DNA of 64,000 bases from Costus lasius (lineage: Eukaryota; Streptophyta; Magnoliopsida; Zingiberales; Costaceae), in assembly GCA_027563935.2 (NCBI GenBank), contig CM050453.2, forward strand, positions 84,170,665 to 84,234,664. Direction: 5' to 3'. Positions 21,647 to 31,364 of the stretch are shown here, one piece after another. The notes under the pieces are model-generated. The model was not told the origin of the DNA. It saw only the letters and a program-made list of their open reading frames with translations, and searched no databases. The stretch's first letter is position 1, and the number at the start of each line of letters is the position of its first letter. The translations under genes and the position numbers were made by a program.

Positions 21647-23331
21647 TGTTGGGGTATGCCCTTAAGGCTAATGTTTGAGGCCTATGGGAATGTAACAAGT
21701 ATCATGTAATAAACTCTATGTGTTTATAAAGGCATGGTTGTTATTCAGTTGGCTACATTGTCTGCTGCAATATATGTTCTTCTGAATAATGTCTCAAAGC
21801 TGTTCAGCTGGGCTGACATGCTATTATGTCCTTAGTCGATATATCTTGGTAAACATGAGACAGCCTCGATATGGTTAAGACTAATATGTGTTCTAATCTT
21901 ATAGGATGCTTCGAGCATGGAATAAGATGTAGACTCATGGGTACATGGGATGTACTGGACAGACCCTACTAGGATGTTCAATTGTTTGTCACAATGTGAA
22001 TATTCCTTGATTAAGACAAGTGGCACATTTCCTCTGACTTGAGATCACTTGTGTTTTCTAAATGATGATTGTCATTGTTTTGAGGTAGTTCAATATCATT
22101 TGAAACATAATGATTATAGACTATCTTGGATGGTGAGCTTGAATCAGGTTAGAGCACTAGTGATAGACAAAGGATTGCCGTCTCCTTGTTTAAGGAGTGT
22201 GATGTTCTAAAGGGGCCCCCTGGATGAGATGATTGAGAGAGTGTATGGCCATACCCAGGTGACAGTGCTCATCTGTTCTAATCATGCTCATCATATTGGA
22301 GTTACGAGCTTGACAGGCTTGTCCAATAAGAACATCCAGTGGCAAAGGAAATATGTATGCTTTGTGAATTGATTCACACTTGTGCTGTTTTTGGGTGAAG
22401 TCTTGGAAGACTCTTTCCTTGATATCGGGAGACAGTGATGTGTTGCTAGATACCCCTCACTGGTTGTGATAATGTAAATTATCGTTACCGATGTTTTAAG
22501 GAAACCCTCAGGGTCGCACAATTGATGATATGGCTTACTTAAGTCAGATCGTGTGGACTGAATTGTTTCGGGTTCAGTTTAAAGGGATTTAATCTCTGAT
22601 TGTGAGTGAGATCTGGTCTGATCATGTTTGATTGATTAGGGCTTGAGATCGGTAAGCTTCGATCGAGAGAAGAGATGCTAGATCGGTCAGATCAGGAGCA
22701 TCATAGAGATCAACGGCTAGATCTGGAACCTTAGGGTTTTAATATGATCTAGGCCATGTCGTTTGGTTTATTTGGTAATTGAACCAAAATTAAATTAAAC
22801 CAAAATGGTTCAAGCATTGGCGACAAGTTCACTTGGCGTGAACATGTTGGGCGGTTAGTGGTGCTATTTTTAGCAACCATGATCTCCACTTGGAGACACT
22901 CACGTTCGAAAGAGAGTGCTCTCTCTATTCTCGCCACTTGAACGCATTCCTCTTGGTTTTTCCGTGGGTGACGACGCCTTGGATTTGGAGGAGAAATCGG
23001 CAAAGAAAAGATCTCTTCATCCCTTTGTCATTTTCGATCAAAGACTTCTTTGGATCTTGCTAGCACAAGGATCGCAAAGAGGAGTAGGCGACATCAACTG
23101 TGTGCGTCACCTCTGGAGAAGATCTGCTTTGATCTTTGCTTCCTAGGCGCCATTCGAAATGGCTATGGTATGAGTTTTATCTCTTACATGCAATCGTTTC
23201 CATTTGGTTGATCATATCACATGAACCGATTCTTGAAACCCTAATCCGCTGCCCAAAAATTTTATGCGCCACTCCCTAGGGTTTTCGCTCCCCCTAGAAG
23301 GGGACCTCCCTTAGTTTAAGGGGTACTTTCA
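21647..23331 (+). repeat. 3' LTR of T1
   Basis: 1685 bp, the same length as the 5' copy and apparently identical except at 21751. Ends ..GTACTTTCA and is followed by GCTCT. Confidence 0.95.
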
Positions 23332-23336
23332 GCTCT

Positions 23337-23740
23337 TGCCTTTGCCGTGTGAGGAATAATTGGGTTGGTCCTCCTCATCCGAAGAGACAGTAACACGGTC
23401 CATGTTTTCTTCTTTCAGGAGGGCCAATCTATCGTCCATAGCTGAGAGCTTCTCCCACATAGAGCTCATCATCTTGTGTTGTCTCTGCATACCAGCCTCC
23501 ATAGACTCCCAATGAGATGTCTGCTCCTAGCGTATATAAGAAAGGGAGGAATCCATCTGATCCTGCACCTCTCGCTGGTGGACCTGTTCCTCCCTAATTT
23601 CCTGCAATAATGCCATCATGGAATCGGAAGATGAGGAATCACCAAATTGGAAAGCACCCGGGGCTGGCGGTGCGGTGTCCACTGGATCTGGCTGGGGATC
23701 AGCAATGGGCTGGATGCACCAGTTAGATCGTACTCGTACT
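23337..23740 (-). pseudogene. H ORF2, middle-to-C-terminal piece
   Basis: In element order this follows the piece at 25690-26379 across S1. From 23740 leftward it encodes a Pro/Asp-rich linker (DPQPDPVDTAPPAPG), a Ser/Asp stretch and a Gln/Glu-rich, probably coiled-coil segment (LLQEIREEQVHQREVQDQ). One in-frame TAG lies near 23529. The beginning aligns with A3 ORF2 around RSNW versus SANW. Function unknown. Confidence 0.65.
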
Positions 23741-25689
23741 TGTTGGTGTATATGCCCTAGGACCTAGTTTTGGTCAACTTATGTACTATTTGACATTGAT
23801 AGTTATATATCATTCTGGCATTGTCGTTATCATTGTTTGTCTACACCTGCGATTGTGTACTTACATGATAATGTCCCTGGAGACAGATTGGATCTGTGCT
23901 CAAATAATTGTCCCTAGTCGATGTACCTGAGTGGATATGGGACAGCTCTGGTACTTGAGAGACTGGTATGTGGGCTGGTTAGGCACGTGGTGCTAACGTA
24001 GACACATGGGTATATCATAGGAAGATATACTGGATGGACCCGCTATGAGGCTATGACTTGGTGTCATGAGTTATCCTCATAAGTGACAGGAGATGCATTG
24101 ATCCCTTGACTTGAGGTCATTGATCATTCTATATGGTTAGGGACTTGCTTTGATACAACCTAACACCTTGCCGTAGCTGGGAGGTCATAACAGTTGTCAT
24201 TGAGCATGTCACGACCCATATGAGAAGGTCAATGGACAGACATAGGATTTGCCCCTTCCCTAGGGAAGTATGATATCCATGGAGCTCCTTTATGGTTCTA
24301 TGACTGAGAGTGTATGGCCATACCAAGGTGAGAACCTATTTTAGTCATAGCCATGTGATTGGATGAAAATAAGTGGTGACACACTTGTCCAATTGGATAT
24401 CAGTTCGGCAAAGAGACTGTAATGCATCTGTACCTAGTTGCGATGATGGGGATGTCGATGTCGATATCCATTCCAATGACCTGGGTAGCAGCGATGCACT
24501 GCTAGGTGCCACTCACTGCTTGTGATGACCTCTGGTCAGCACTGCCAGCGTTAGAGGAACCTACAGGGTCGCACACCTTGATACTTGAGTTCTCGTATTG
24601 ATCGGGAAGCCTTATGATCAAGTTATTGGATAACTCAGATCTAATTGGGAGATTTCATCAGCGTCAATGGGCCTGATGAGATGGAAGAATGTTATTGGAA
24701 CCAAACTTCATTTTTGGCAGGTTGACCCGTATTTGACCATGGTTGGTCACATTTGGATTAGGGTTGCTTTGGATTGGATCCAAGTGCTTAATCAACCCAT
24801 GTAATGAAGTTTGGGCTAGCTCATTATCCAATGAGGCCCAATGACAAGTTCTCATGAAGAGATGAGAGGCTAAAAGGGTATAATGGGGAGAAACATGAAC
24901 CATTAAGCGCCTAGGGGCATAATGGGGTCATGTTGGCGCCTTTTCTTCTTTATGGAAGTAAAGGGCGCCTCCCCTCTCTTGCTAGGATGGAATGAATGCC
25001 TTTATGGCATTGCTTGGGGCACAAGGCAAGGCCTTGGCGCATAAGGAAATGCGTGGGGCACAATAAGGAAGGTTGAATGAGAATTATGGAAATGTCTTGG
25101 AGACTTTCCTTGTCTCAAACCTCCTCATCCTAGCCCTACACTTGTCATGATCCTAGCCATTACCCTAACCGCCTCTTGCCCTATAAATGTGACCCTAGTC
25201 GCCCCCTCTTGTGGGTAATCAATCCTTGAAGGCGTGAACACAAGGAGAGGGACGAGTGCTTGGAGCAAGGGCGCATCTTCCATAACCGCAAGCCTCTTCC
25301 TCCTTTCCTCTTGGCGCAAGGAGATCTAGGGCTTGGCGGCTTGGGTAGTTTTCCCTCTTCAGTTGGCGCATCTTTTCTCTAGGTGGCGCAAGAGAAGTAA
25401 AACATATTCCTAAGGCTTGGATCTTCTTCCCGAGGCTAGCACCGGGCGTGGAAGAAGAGAACTCAAGAGATCCGTGTGTGCGAGACTGCAGAGGGCACAC
25501 ACTTGGACGCCTGCATTGGCATCGCTCCACATTGCTCCTAAGGTACTTACTAACTCATCGTGTCGACTCCCTTGCTTGCGATCTTCACTGGGTTTTTGGG
25601 ACCGGCTTGTTTTGGGGACATTCTTCCGCTGCGTAAAATGTATGTCCATGACTCTGAAAATTGTAAAATGTCCACGGGGTTTCCCAACA
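23741..25689 (+). mobile_element. S1: solo LTR of a K-family copia element, TSD GTACT
   Basis: 1949 bp from TGTTGGTGTATATGCC to TTTCCCAACA, with GTACT at 23736-23740 and 25690-25694. It is related to the K1 LTR (44104-46330), for example in the ATTTCATCAGCG..AATGGGCCTGATGAG block. A TATA box, TATAAAT, lies at 25182-25188. No internal sequence is present, so this is the product of LTR-LTR recombination. The many open frames inside are not genes. Confidence 0.92.
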
Positions 25690-26379
25690 GTACTGTGGTG
25701 CGCTCGGGGTTTGGCAGCGGAAGGGTGAACTGGCTTCCCTTGAATGTGAGGCAATAAGAATCACCTCGGTGTATAATCAGCTTAATAGAAACACACGACT
25801 CGATCTCGAGCCGATTATTTCCACTGACTTCCGTAATGCCGTAGGGGATGACCCCAAGTGAAACCGCCAATGGAGTAATCAGCCCTCCTATAACGATCGC
25901 ACCCTTGCGAGAACGGGCGACACGGCTGAATTGCTTTGCTAAATAGAAGTCGGAGTCCACCCTGAAACTATGTAACATGCACCATCAATAAAATAATTCC
26001 GATTGATGCACCTTACCGTCGCTCTCCCCATGCCCGAAGATGGTATGAGCTAGTATGCGGTTGACATATCTGATAGCTGGGTTACAAATACTAGAAGCCC
26101 GAGCAACGCGTACGGAGTAGATATGCTCATTAGTTATGCCCCCCCCCCCCCCCAAAAGCCCTACTCGGTATATTCTGCGGGAATTTTGCACGTACAAAGT
26201 TTGGGAAAACTGTATACTCCACGTAGCTGGGAGAGGGTGAGGGTGTGCTCGGTGTTGCCCAATCTGAAGGTAAGGCACCCGAGGTCCTAATCAATAATAG
26301 TGTCTGCTTTGACTTCGATGGAACTGAGGAACTCCAAAGTGATGCCGATGTAGGTGGGAGAGAATAGCTGCAAGAATTG
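25690..26379 (-). pseudogene. H ORF2, central piece
   Basis: Contains the best conserved part of ORF2. From 25978 leftward a segment with KQFSRVARSRKGAIVIGGLI matches A3 ARQFMRVAHAQKGVICIGGM. Upstream, NPAIRYVNRILAHTIFG resembles the Athila ORF1-type family as I remember it. A stop lies at 26287-26289, and a run of 15 C at 26139-26153 shifts the frame. The piece is bounded by S1 on the left and A3 on the right, both with target duplications. Confidence 0.75.
26139..26153. repeat. C15 homopolymer inside H ORF2
   Basis: Fifteen C residues followed by AAAAG. The reading frame changes across it. Other long C runs are at 4306-4318 and 37218-37230, also in gypsy sequence. Confidence 0.9.
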
Positions 26380-26603
26380 TGATAGCGTCAACAAATATAG
26401 TAGGCGTTTCCCACAAGTGCACGGGTCTATCGAAGTAATAAAATATCGATCCCACAGGGACTAATGGACAAGTACTGGCAAATCTTCAAATCGCTAGCTA
26501 GACTACACCAGATTGATGAAAATTTAAGACAACGAAACAATTAAAAGTACAAGGATGTAAACGGAGGAAATCACACGAGAAGATTTAAGTGAGATGAGAT
26601 ATC
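26380..26603 (-). repeat. Remnant of A3 3' LTR (outer 224 bp)
   Basis: TGATAGCGTC..GATGAGATATC aligns nearly base for base with 36888-37112 of the 5' LTR, then similarity stops abruptly at about 26603 where copia-LTR sequence starts. Confidence 0.88.
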
Positions 26604-27423
26604 AGACAAATTCTCAAGTTGCTTTGACCTAGTCTTGGCGCATGCATGAGAATTGTGTCTAATTAGGAATTATTTAGGTACATGCGGCTAATGCTTATTT
26701 AAGCAAGTGATAAGCGCATGTAATTAAGGGATTTAATCAATTAATTGGATTAAATAAATCCCTAGATTAATGCCCAAATTGCATTAACCTTCCAATTAAC
26801 CCTAATCGCCCTTTATCTCTATAAATAAGACCCCTTGTCGCCCCCTCTTGGGACATCTAATCTCTTGGAGGCGTGAAGGTATAGAGGGGCGACAACTTGA
26901 GAGCTTGGAGCTCTCCTTCTTCCATCAAAGGCGCAAGTTCTTCTTTTCCCTCTCTTCTTGGCGCAAGGAGTCTTGGTGCTTGGTGGCGTCTCCTTGCCAC
27001 AAGCCCCCTTTACTTCGTTGGCCATAGGCGCACCTTCCTTGAAGGTGGCGCAAGCATAGAAGAAGAAGGAAGTACTTGGCGCATCTTCTTCCTCCTCATC
27101 TTTTCTTGGCGCCTATACCTTGGAGGTGGCACAAGATTTGAAGAGAGTGACAAAGGCTTGATTCTCTTCCCGAGGCTAGCACCGAGCGTGGAAGGGAGCA
27201 ACGTTGAGACGGTCGACGCGTGGATACTTGTAGAGGGCGAACACTTGGGCGCCTTCAACATGGCTTCAACGACTAAGCAAGCAAAAGAGGTATATCTCTA
27301 ACACATCCTTGTGTATTCTCTCTCGCATGGATCCTTGGGAAAGGAATATGTTTCGGGTGTAATGATTCTTCCGCTGCGTCCTGGGACTGCAAATTTTAAA
27401 ATTACACCCAGTATTCCCTAACA
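26604..27423 (+). mobile_element. S2: 5'-truncated K-family copia LTR
   Basis: The right end (CCGCTGCGTCCTGGGACT..TATTCCCTAACA) matches the end of the K1 LTR at 46270-46330. The CCCGAGGCTAGCACC..GAGGGCGA block also matches 46076-46150. TATA box TATAAATA at 26820-26827. The TGTTGG start and roughly the first two thirds of the LTR are missing, and no target duplication can be recognised. Confidence 0.8.
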
Positions 27424-27429
27424 AAGTCG

Positions 27430-27685
27430 TGGCTTCGGTACCACTGCTCCCTTTTTTTTTCTTTTGGTTTGCAGTGCCAAGTCAAGACTTCGGTACCACT
27501 GCCCTTCTTTTCTTTCACTTATCTCTTTCTCTTTTAGTGGCAGTGCCAAGTCAGGACTTCGGTACCACTGCTCTTTTTCTTCTTTTTTTCTCTTTGCTAG
27601 GCAGTGCCACGTTTGCAACTTCGGTACCACTGCCCTTCTTCTTTTCTTTTTTTTTTCTATTTCTTGTACGGTGCCAAGTTAGAGG
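27430..27685 (-). repeat. Four GGTACCACTGC / GGCAGTGCCAAG hairpin repeats (A3)
   Basis: Four units of about 60-65 bp. Each begins ACTTCGGTACCACTGC, continues with a T/C-only tract and closes with GGCAGTGCC (last copy GGTGCC). In element sense the tract is purine-rich. This is the largest copy number of this unit in the window. Confidence 0.85.
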
Positions 27686-27689
27686 AGCT

Positions 27690-28677
27690 CGAACCAAAAT
27701 CAATACCGAGAGTTTCCAAGAGTGGTAAGTGTGTGTCAAGTGGTTTGGGCTAAGATTATCCAAACAAATAGTACTTATGTTGGGATATAGATACTTCCCA
27801 TATTCAAAGCTTATCAAAGTTCAATCCTTAAGTTTTCAGTGTATAAGTGATCGAGTGACTAGTTGGTCAACATAAATGACGCGCTTAATGAAGTGCGGGG
27901 AGTCTAGATCAATTATAAATGAGGCAAATGGATTGTGAATGAAAATCAATCATGAATGAGGAAAACATTAATCAATGAAAGCAAGAAGATGTAGTTAGGA
28001 CCTACGACCTAGGGCTTTTGCATGCCTAGTCAATAATGGGTAATGAAAGTTGGTCCTTATCTACAAAGTCATAATGAAAGCATGTGAGAAAGGTACAACA
28101 TATCAAAGAGATAGAGTCATGAGAATATCTGTGCCAAGTCAAAGTTTTATCAAAGTATCTTACAATAAAAAATATAATGAAAATAGAGTGCATCGATAGT
28201 ACAGAGAGTTGCTTGGCAGGTTTGGTACAACAGCACACGCGTAGCATCACATCAAACATTATCAGTTTAACAACATAATCATCAGCATGAAGTTAAAGTA
28301 TCAGTGCAACATTTTATCATCAAATGCATAAAGGTCATGACGAGTTTCTAAAGATGTCCTTGCAAAGTTAAAGCTTCATAAAGCAACTTGCAATAAAAAC
28401 AGCAAGAAGGGTTTCTAAAGTTTTGGGCAGATGTGCTACAGCAGCACATTAACAACATCACAACAAATATTATCAGTTCACCATCACATGCAAACAATAT
28501 AGAGTTATATCATCAGTACAACATCCATCATGAAAGAGTAAAAGTTATGACGACCTATCCAAATGTGTAAGTACCCTCACCCAAAGCAAAAGATGCATCA
28601 TCCAGATGCATATAGTATAGATATATATCAAAAAGGGGTGAGGGAAGACTTACTAGAGTGCAGCCCTACTCACTGCA
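27690..28677 (-). other. 3' untranslated region of A3, with a degenerate direct repeat
   Basis: No coding sequence. Two degenerate direct copies of about 200 bp are visible around 28190-28370 and 28430-28570. They share CAGCACA..CATCACA..ATTATCAGTT and GTCATGACGA. Confidence 0.5.
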
Positions 28678-29934
28678 CTAAGCCGGGTCGTCATCATCGT
28701 CGTCGTCAGCTGGCTCGGAGGAATCAAAAACATGGATGGTATTGTCGGCGTCCTCGTCTTCATCCCGCGGTGGCGGTGGAGGCATGTTACTATGGAGGAA
28801 GATCGCAATGCATTTGACCGTGTCCATCAGGGCTACTAACTACTTTCCTTGGTTCAACTGCTCCTGCCGGAGAAGATGTAGCATATCGTCTATAGAGGGG
28901 CACGCTGCGGTCTGAGGTTGGCCGCCGATGGAGGTGCTAGGATACATGTCGAGTGGTGTGGTGTAGTCTTCTGGTACAGTAGAGTCAGGATGCAGGCGCC
29001 AGTTGGCGCTATCTCGGATGTCTGTCCGTGCAGACTTTGGTAGAGCCATAGTGGTAGCGGTATCTGTGAAAGTCAGATGATATATATCGCCCCTCCTAAT
29101 AATCATCTTCATTGAAAGAAGATGCTCAAGATCCAAGCGCCTGCTTCCTATTGCTTCAGGTTGGCCGTATGGGTTGTGTCCAAGAGAGAGCGCTATCATG
29201 GTGATCATGCCTCCAATACAGATAACTCCCTTTTGCGCATGAGCGACGCGCATAAATTGTCGGGCGAGATGATAGCCGGCGTTGATCTGGAAACCATGAA
29301 GAAGCCCCCACAAGCACAACAACTAAGGCTGGCGAACTATTCCATCTCCCTCTCTCGCAAAGATGGAGTGGGCAAGCAAACAGTGTGCATAACAGATACA
29401 GGGGTTCGAATGAGTGGAAGCTCGAGCATTCCTTGGTGAATAAGCTGCCATGGATGATATGCAACGCTAGAAGATGTCCTCATTGAAGTTAGGAGGACCG
29501 AGCCTGGATGCGTAAGCTGGAAATCCGAATATGTCATTTAAATCTGCGACAGTGAGGCGATACTCGTTGTTGCAAAGCCTGAAGGTAATCATCCCTGGAT
29601 CAGTTTCAAGCGTCGAGACCTTAACTTCAACTGTGCTGAGAAACTCGAGAGTAAAGGGGATGTAGGTGGGCTGTGCATATTGAAGGAATCACCCCCAGCC
29701 AAATTGTCTAAACATCCACAGTAGATCATCGAAGATTCCTAACGCTACCAACGAGGGAGGGTCTATGTATCTCGTGTTGATTATGCGGCGGTTGGACAGA
29801 ACTTGGTACCTGGCAGCTTGATGATTGTCCCTCATTTGGACCTCCAATGGCGGTACTTGTTGTTGTTGAGGTTCAGGCCGAGGGCTTGAGGTGCCCGCCG
29901 GTTGCTTCCCAGTGTTTTTCCGTCGCGGTGGCAT
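28678..29934 (-). pseudogene. A3 ORF2, Athila ORF1-like post-pol protein, stops only
   Basis: One frame of 418 codons from MPPRRKNTGKQPAG (29934) to a stop at 28678, apparently without frameshifts but with four in-frame stops (29689, near 29508, near 29322, and 28840). A basic N terminus is followed by the core (RYIDPPSLVALGIFDD, then TLEFLSTVEV, then ARQFMRVAHAQKGVICIGGM) and by an acidic C terminus with a run of Asp. It resembles the plant Athila ORF1-type domain from memory. I see no signal peptide or membrane segment, so an Env role is not supported. It lies 3' of integrase, separated by the palindromic spacer. Confidence 0.75.
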
Positions 29935-30246
29935 AGTCGCTTGAGCAGATGGTTGCGGAACAGAGGCTGAGCGAAAAGAACAAGGTACTCGGCAAGAAAA
30001 GGTTTAGAACCTGGAACGAGAGCTCGCCAGAGGTGGCTGGTGTCACCGGAAGAGTCGCCGGCAGTCAGTGGTCAACGGTGAGGCAAGCGGCGGCGACGGG
30101 TGGGGCACAAGGTGGGGTCGGTGTCTTGTACGGAAGTGGAAAAATCGGGAACCCTAGCTGAAGAAAGTCGGGCGAGATGCTTAAGTGGGTAGCTTAACGG
30201 GTTGGGCTGGCCAGGCGAACCCGTTAAGTCGCTAAGGTTGAATAAT
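29935..30246 (-). other. GC-rich leader of A3 ORF2
   Basis: About 300 bp between spacer array and the ORF2 start. It reads like a plant 5' UTR: CT-rich and CCG-rich in the element sense. I see no clear TATA box. Confidence 0.4.
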
Positions 30247-30735
30247 CTCACCTGAGATTTTCGTCAGGACCTGGTCATTAAATTTGTGGAAACTGCTGCT
30301 GAGAAGTCACGGTCGAGATTTTTGTCGGGACCCCGGTGTGATCTTCTTGTAGATTTTTGATACAAGTTTCTACGGCCGTGTCTGGAATCACCGGACAGAC
30401 GCGATACTCTCGTCAAAATTATACTCATTAAGTCTTTTAGAATTCTTGCCCGTGATTTTTGTCAGGACCCCCCTGTGATTTCTTCTGGAAGAATTCACAC
30501 AGGTTTTACAGCCGTTACCACAGTCACGGTTCTGCCATAATATTCTCGGCGGATAAGTCTTTGTTTTTGCCTCTTCAAGAAATCTCGGTCATGATTTTCT
30601 CACATAATTCTGTGCTGCTGATTACGGCCGTGGTTTTAGTCACCTCCCTACTGTAATTCTCTCGGCGAGTCTTCTAATGTTGGACTGAGTAGGAATCACG
30701 GTCAAGATTTCTGTCAGGACTCGCCCGTGAGTTTA
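30247..30735 (-). repeat. Spacer array of TCACGGTCGAGATTTTTGTC-type repeats (A3)
   Basis: Five or six degenerate units of roughly 70-100 bp. Typical members are TCACGGTCGAGATTTTTGTC followed by GGGACCCCGGTGTGAT near 30308-30345 and CGTGATTTTTGTCAGGACCC near 30450. The same long unit occurs in the A3 LTR (38538-38665) and not in the other gypsy elements. Confidence 0.75.
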
Positions 30736-31303
30736 GAAAAACTAGTAGAAAATGCCTCTCTTTACTGCATCAGTTTGCGATATTCCTATGTCATTCAAGG
30801 TCAAGTAAAATCATCAATATCCACAGCTGAATAAACAGAGATATAGCAAACAATGCAAGTAGTGAAAGGGCACATCAAGGCCCAAATCTTAGCTTCAACT
30901 TCATAAGAGTCAATTGGCGATGCTGAAAATAAGTAGGATCAATTTTATGGATGTGTATAAGTTCTCAAATAGAACAGATTAAAATCAATTGGCGCTAGTG
31001 TAGCTTGCATCCTTCTCGTGAGTGTTTCTTGTTGAGGACCTATGCCAACACCAGTTTCAGGATTTTGCTTAAGCACTCTAAGTTCGATGCGTGTCGTCAA
31101 CATAGCGTATGTGCATTACCTGCAAGATTACCACCAATGTAAGATATTGAAACCATGCGTTAGAACAACTAGGAAATGAAAACTAAATTTATAGCAGAGG
31201 AAACTAGGATCCCGTCAAAATATGTAAGCTAAATCAAACTAACCCAAAATATGTAGATAAGAAGGGAAAATGCTGAAAACAAATTAAACTAAAGTAAAAA
31301 AAA
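30736..31303 (-). other. Rest of A3 pol-ORF2 spacer, no gene
   Basis: AT-rich DNA without repeats or frames that I can support. Confidence 0.5.
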
Positions 31304-31329
31304 GCTTGGGTTGCCTCCCAAGAAGCGCT
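31304..31329 (-). other. Conserved CTTGGGTTGCCTCCCAAG hairpin (A3)
   Basis: Same motif and following AGCGCT as in A1, here 35 bp beyond the pol stop at 31365. Confidence 0.8.
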
Positions 31330-31364
31330 GATTTAATGGTCCGTCAGCTTGACCATAGTCTGTG

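Larger units (their letters stand above)
14204..23331 (+). mobile_element. T1: complete, apparently intact Ty1/copia element, TSD GCTCT
   Basis: 9128 bp, bounded by GCTCT at 14199-14203 and 23332-23336. It has two 1685-bp LTRs with TG...CA ends, a primer-binding site complementary to initiator tRNA-Met, a leader of about 1.84 kb, one uninterrupted 1293-codon gag-pol frame and a polypurine tract. Comparing the two LTRs by eye I found a single substitution (A14308 versus G21751). It is inserted in ORF2 of H. The polyprotein is of TNT1-94 type; the exact copia lineage is not certain. Confidence 0.95.

Noticed and set aside
25410..25754. Overlapping open frames of 100-115 codons on both strands
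   Set aside because: They lie across the end of solo LTR S1 and its flank. Overlap on both strands and lack of similarity point to chance.
26897..27301. 134-codon plus-strand frame
   Set aside because: It falls wholly inside the truncated LTR S2 after its TATA box; the matching part of K1 is not open.
28678..29934. Envelope gene call for the post-pol ORF
   Set aside because: No signal peptide, transmembrane segment or glycoprotein features are visible; position alone is not enough.
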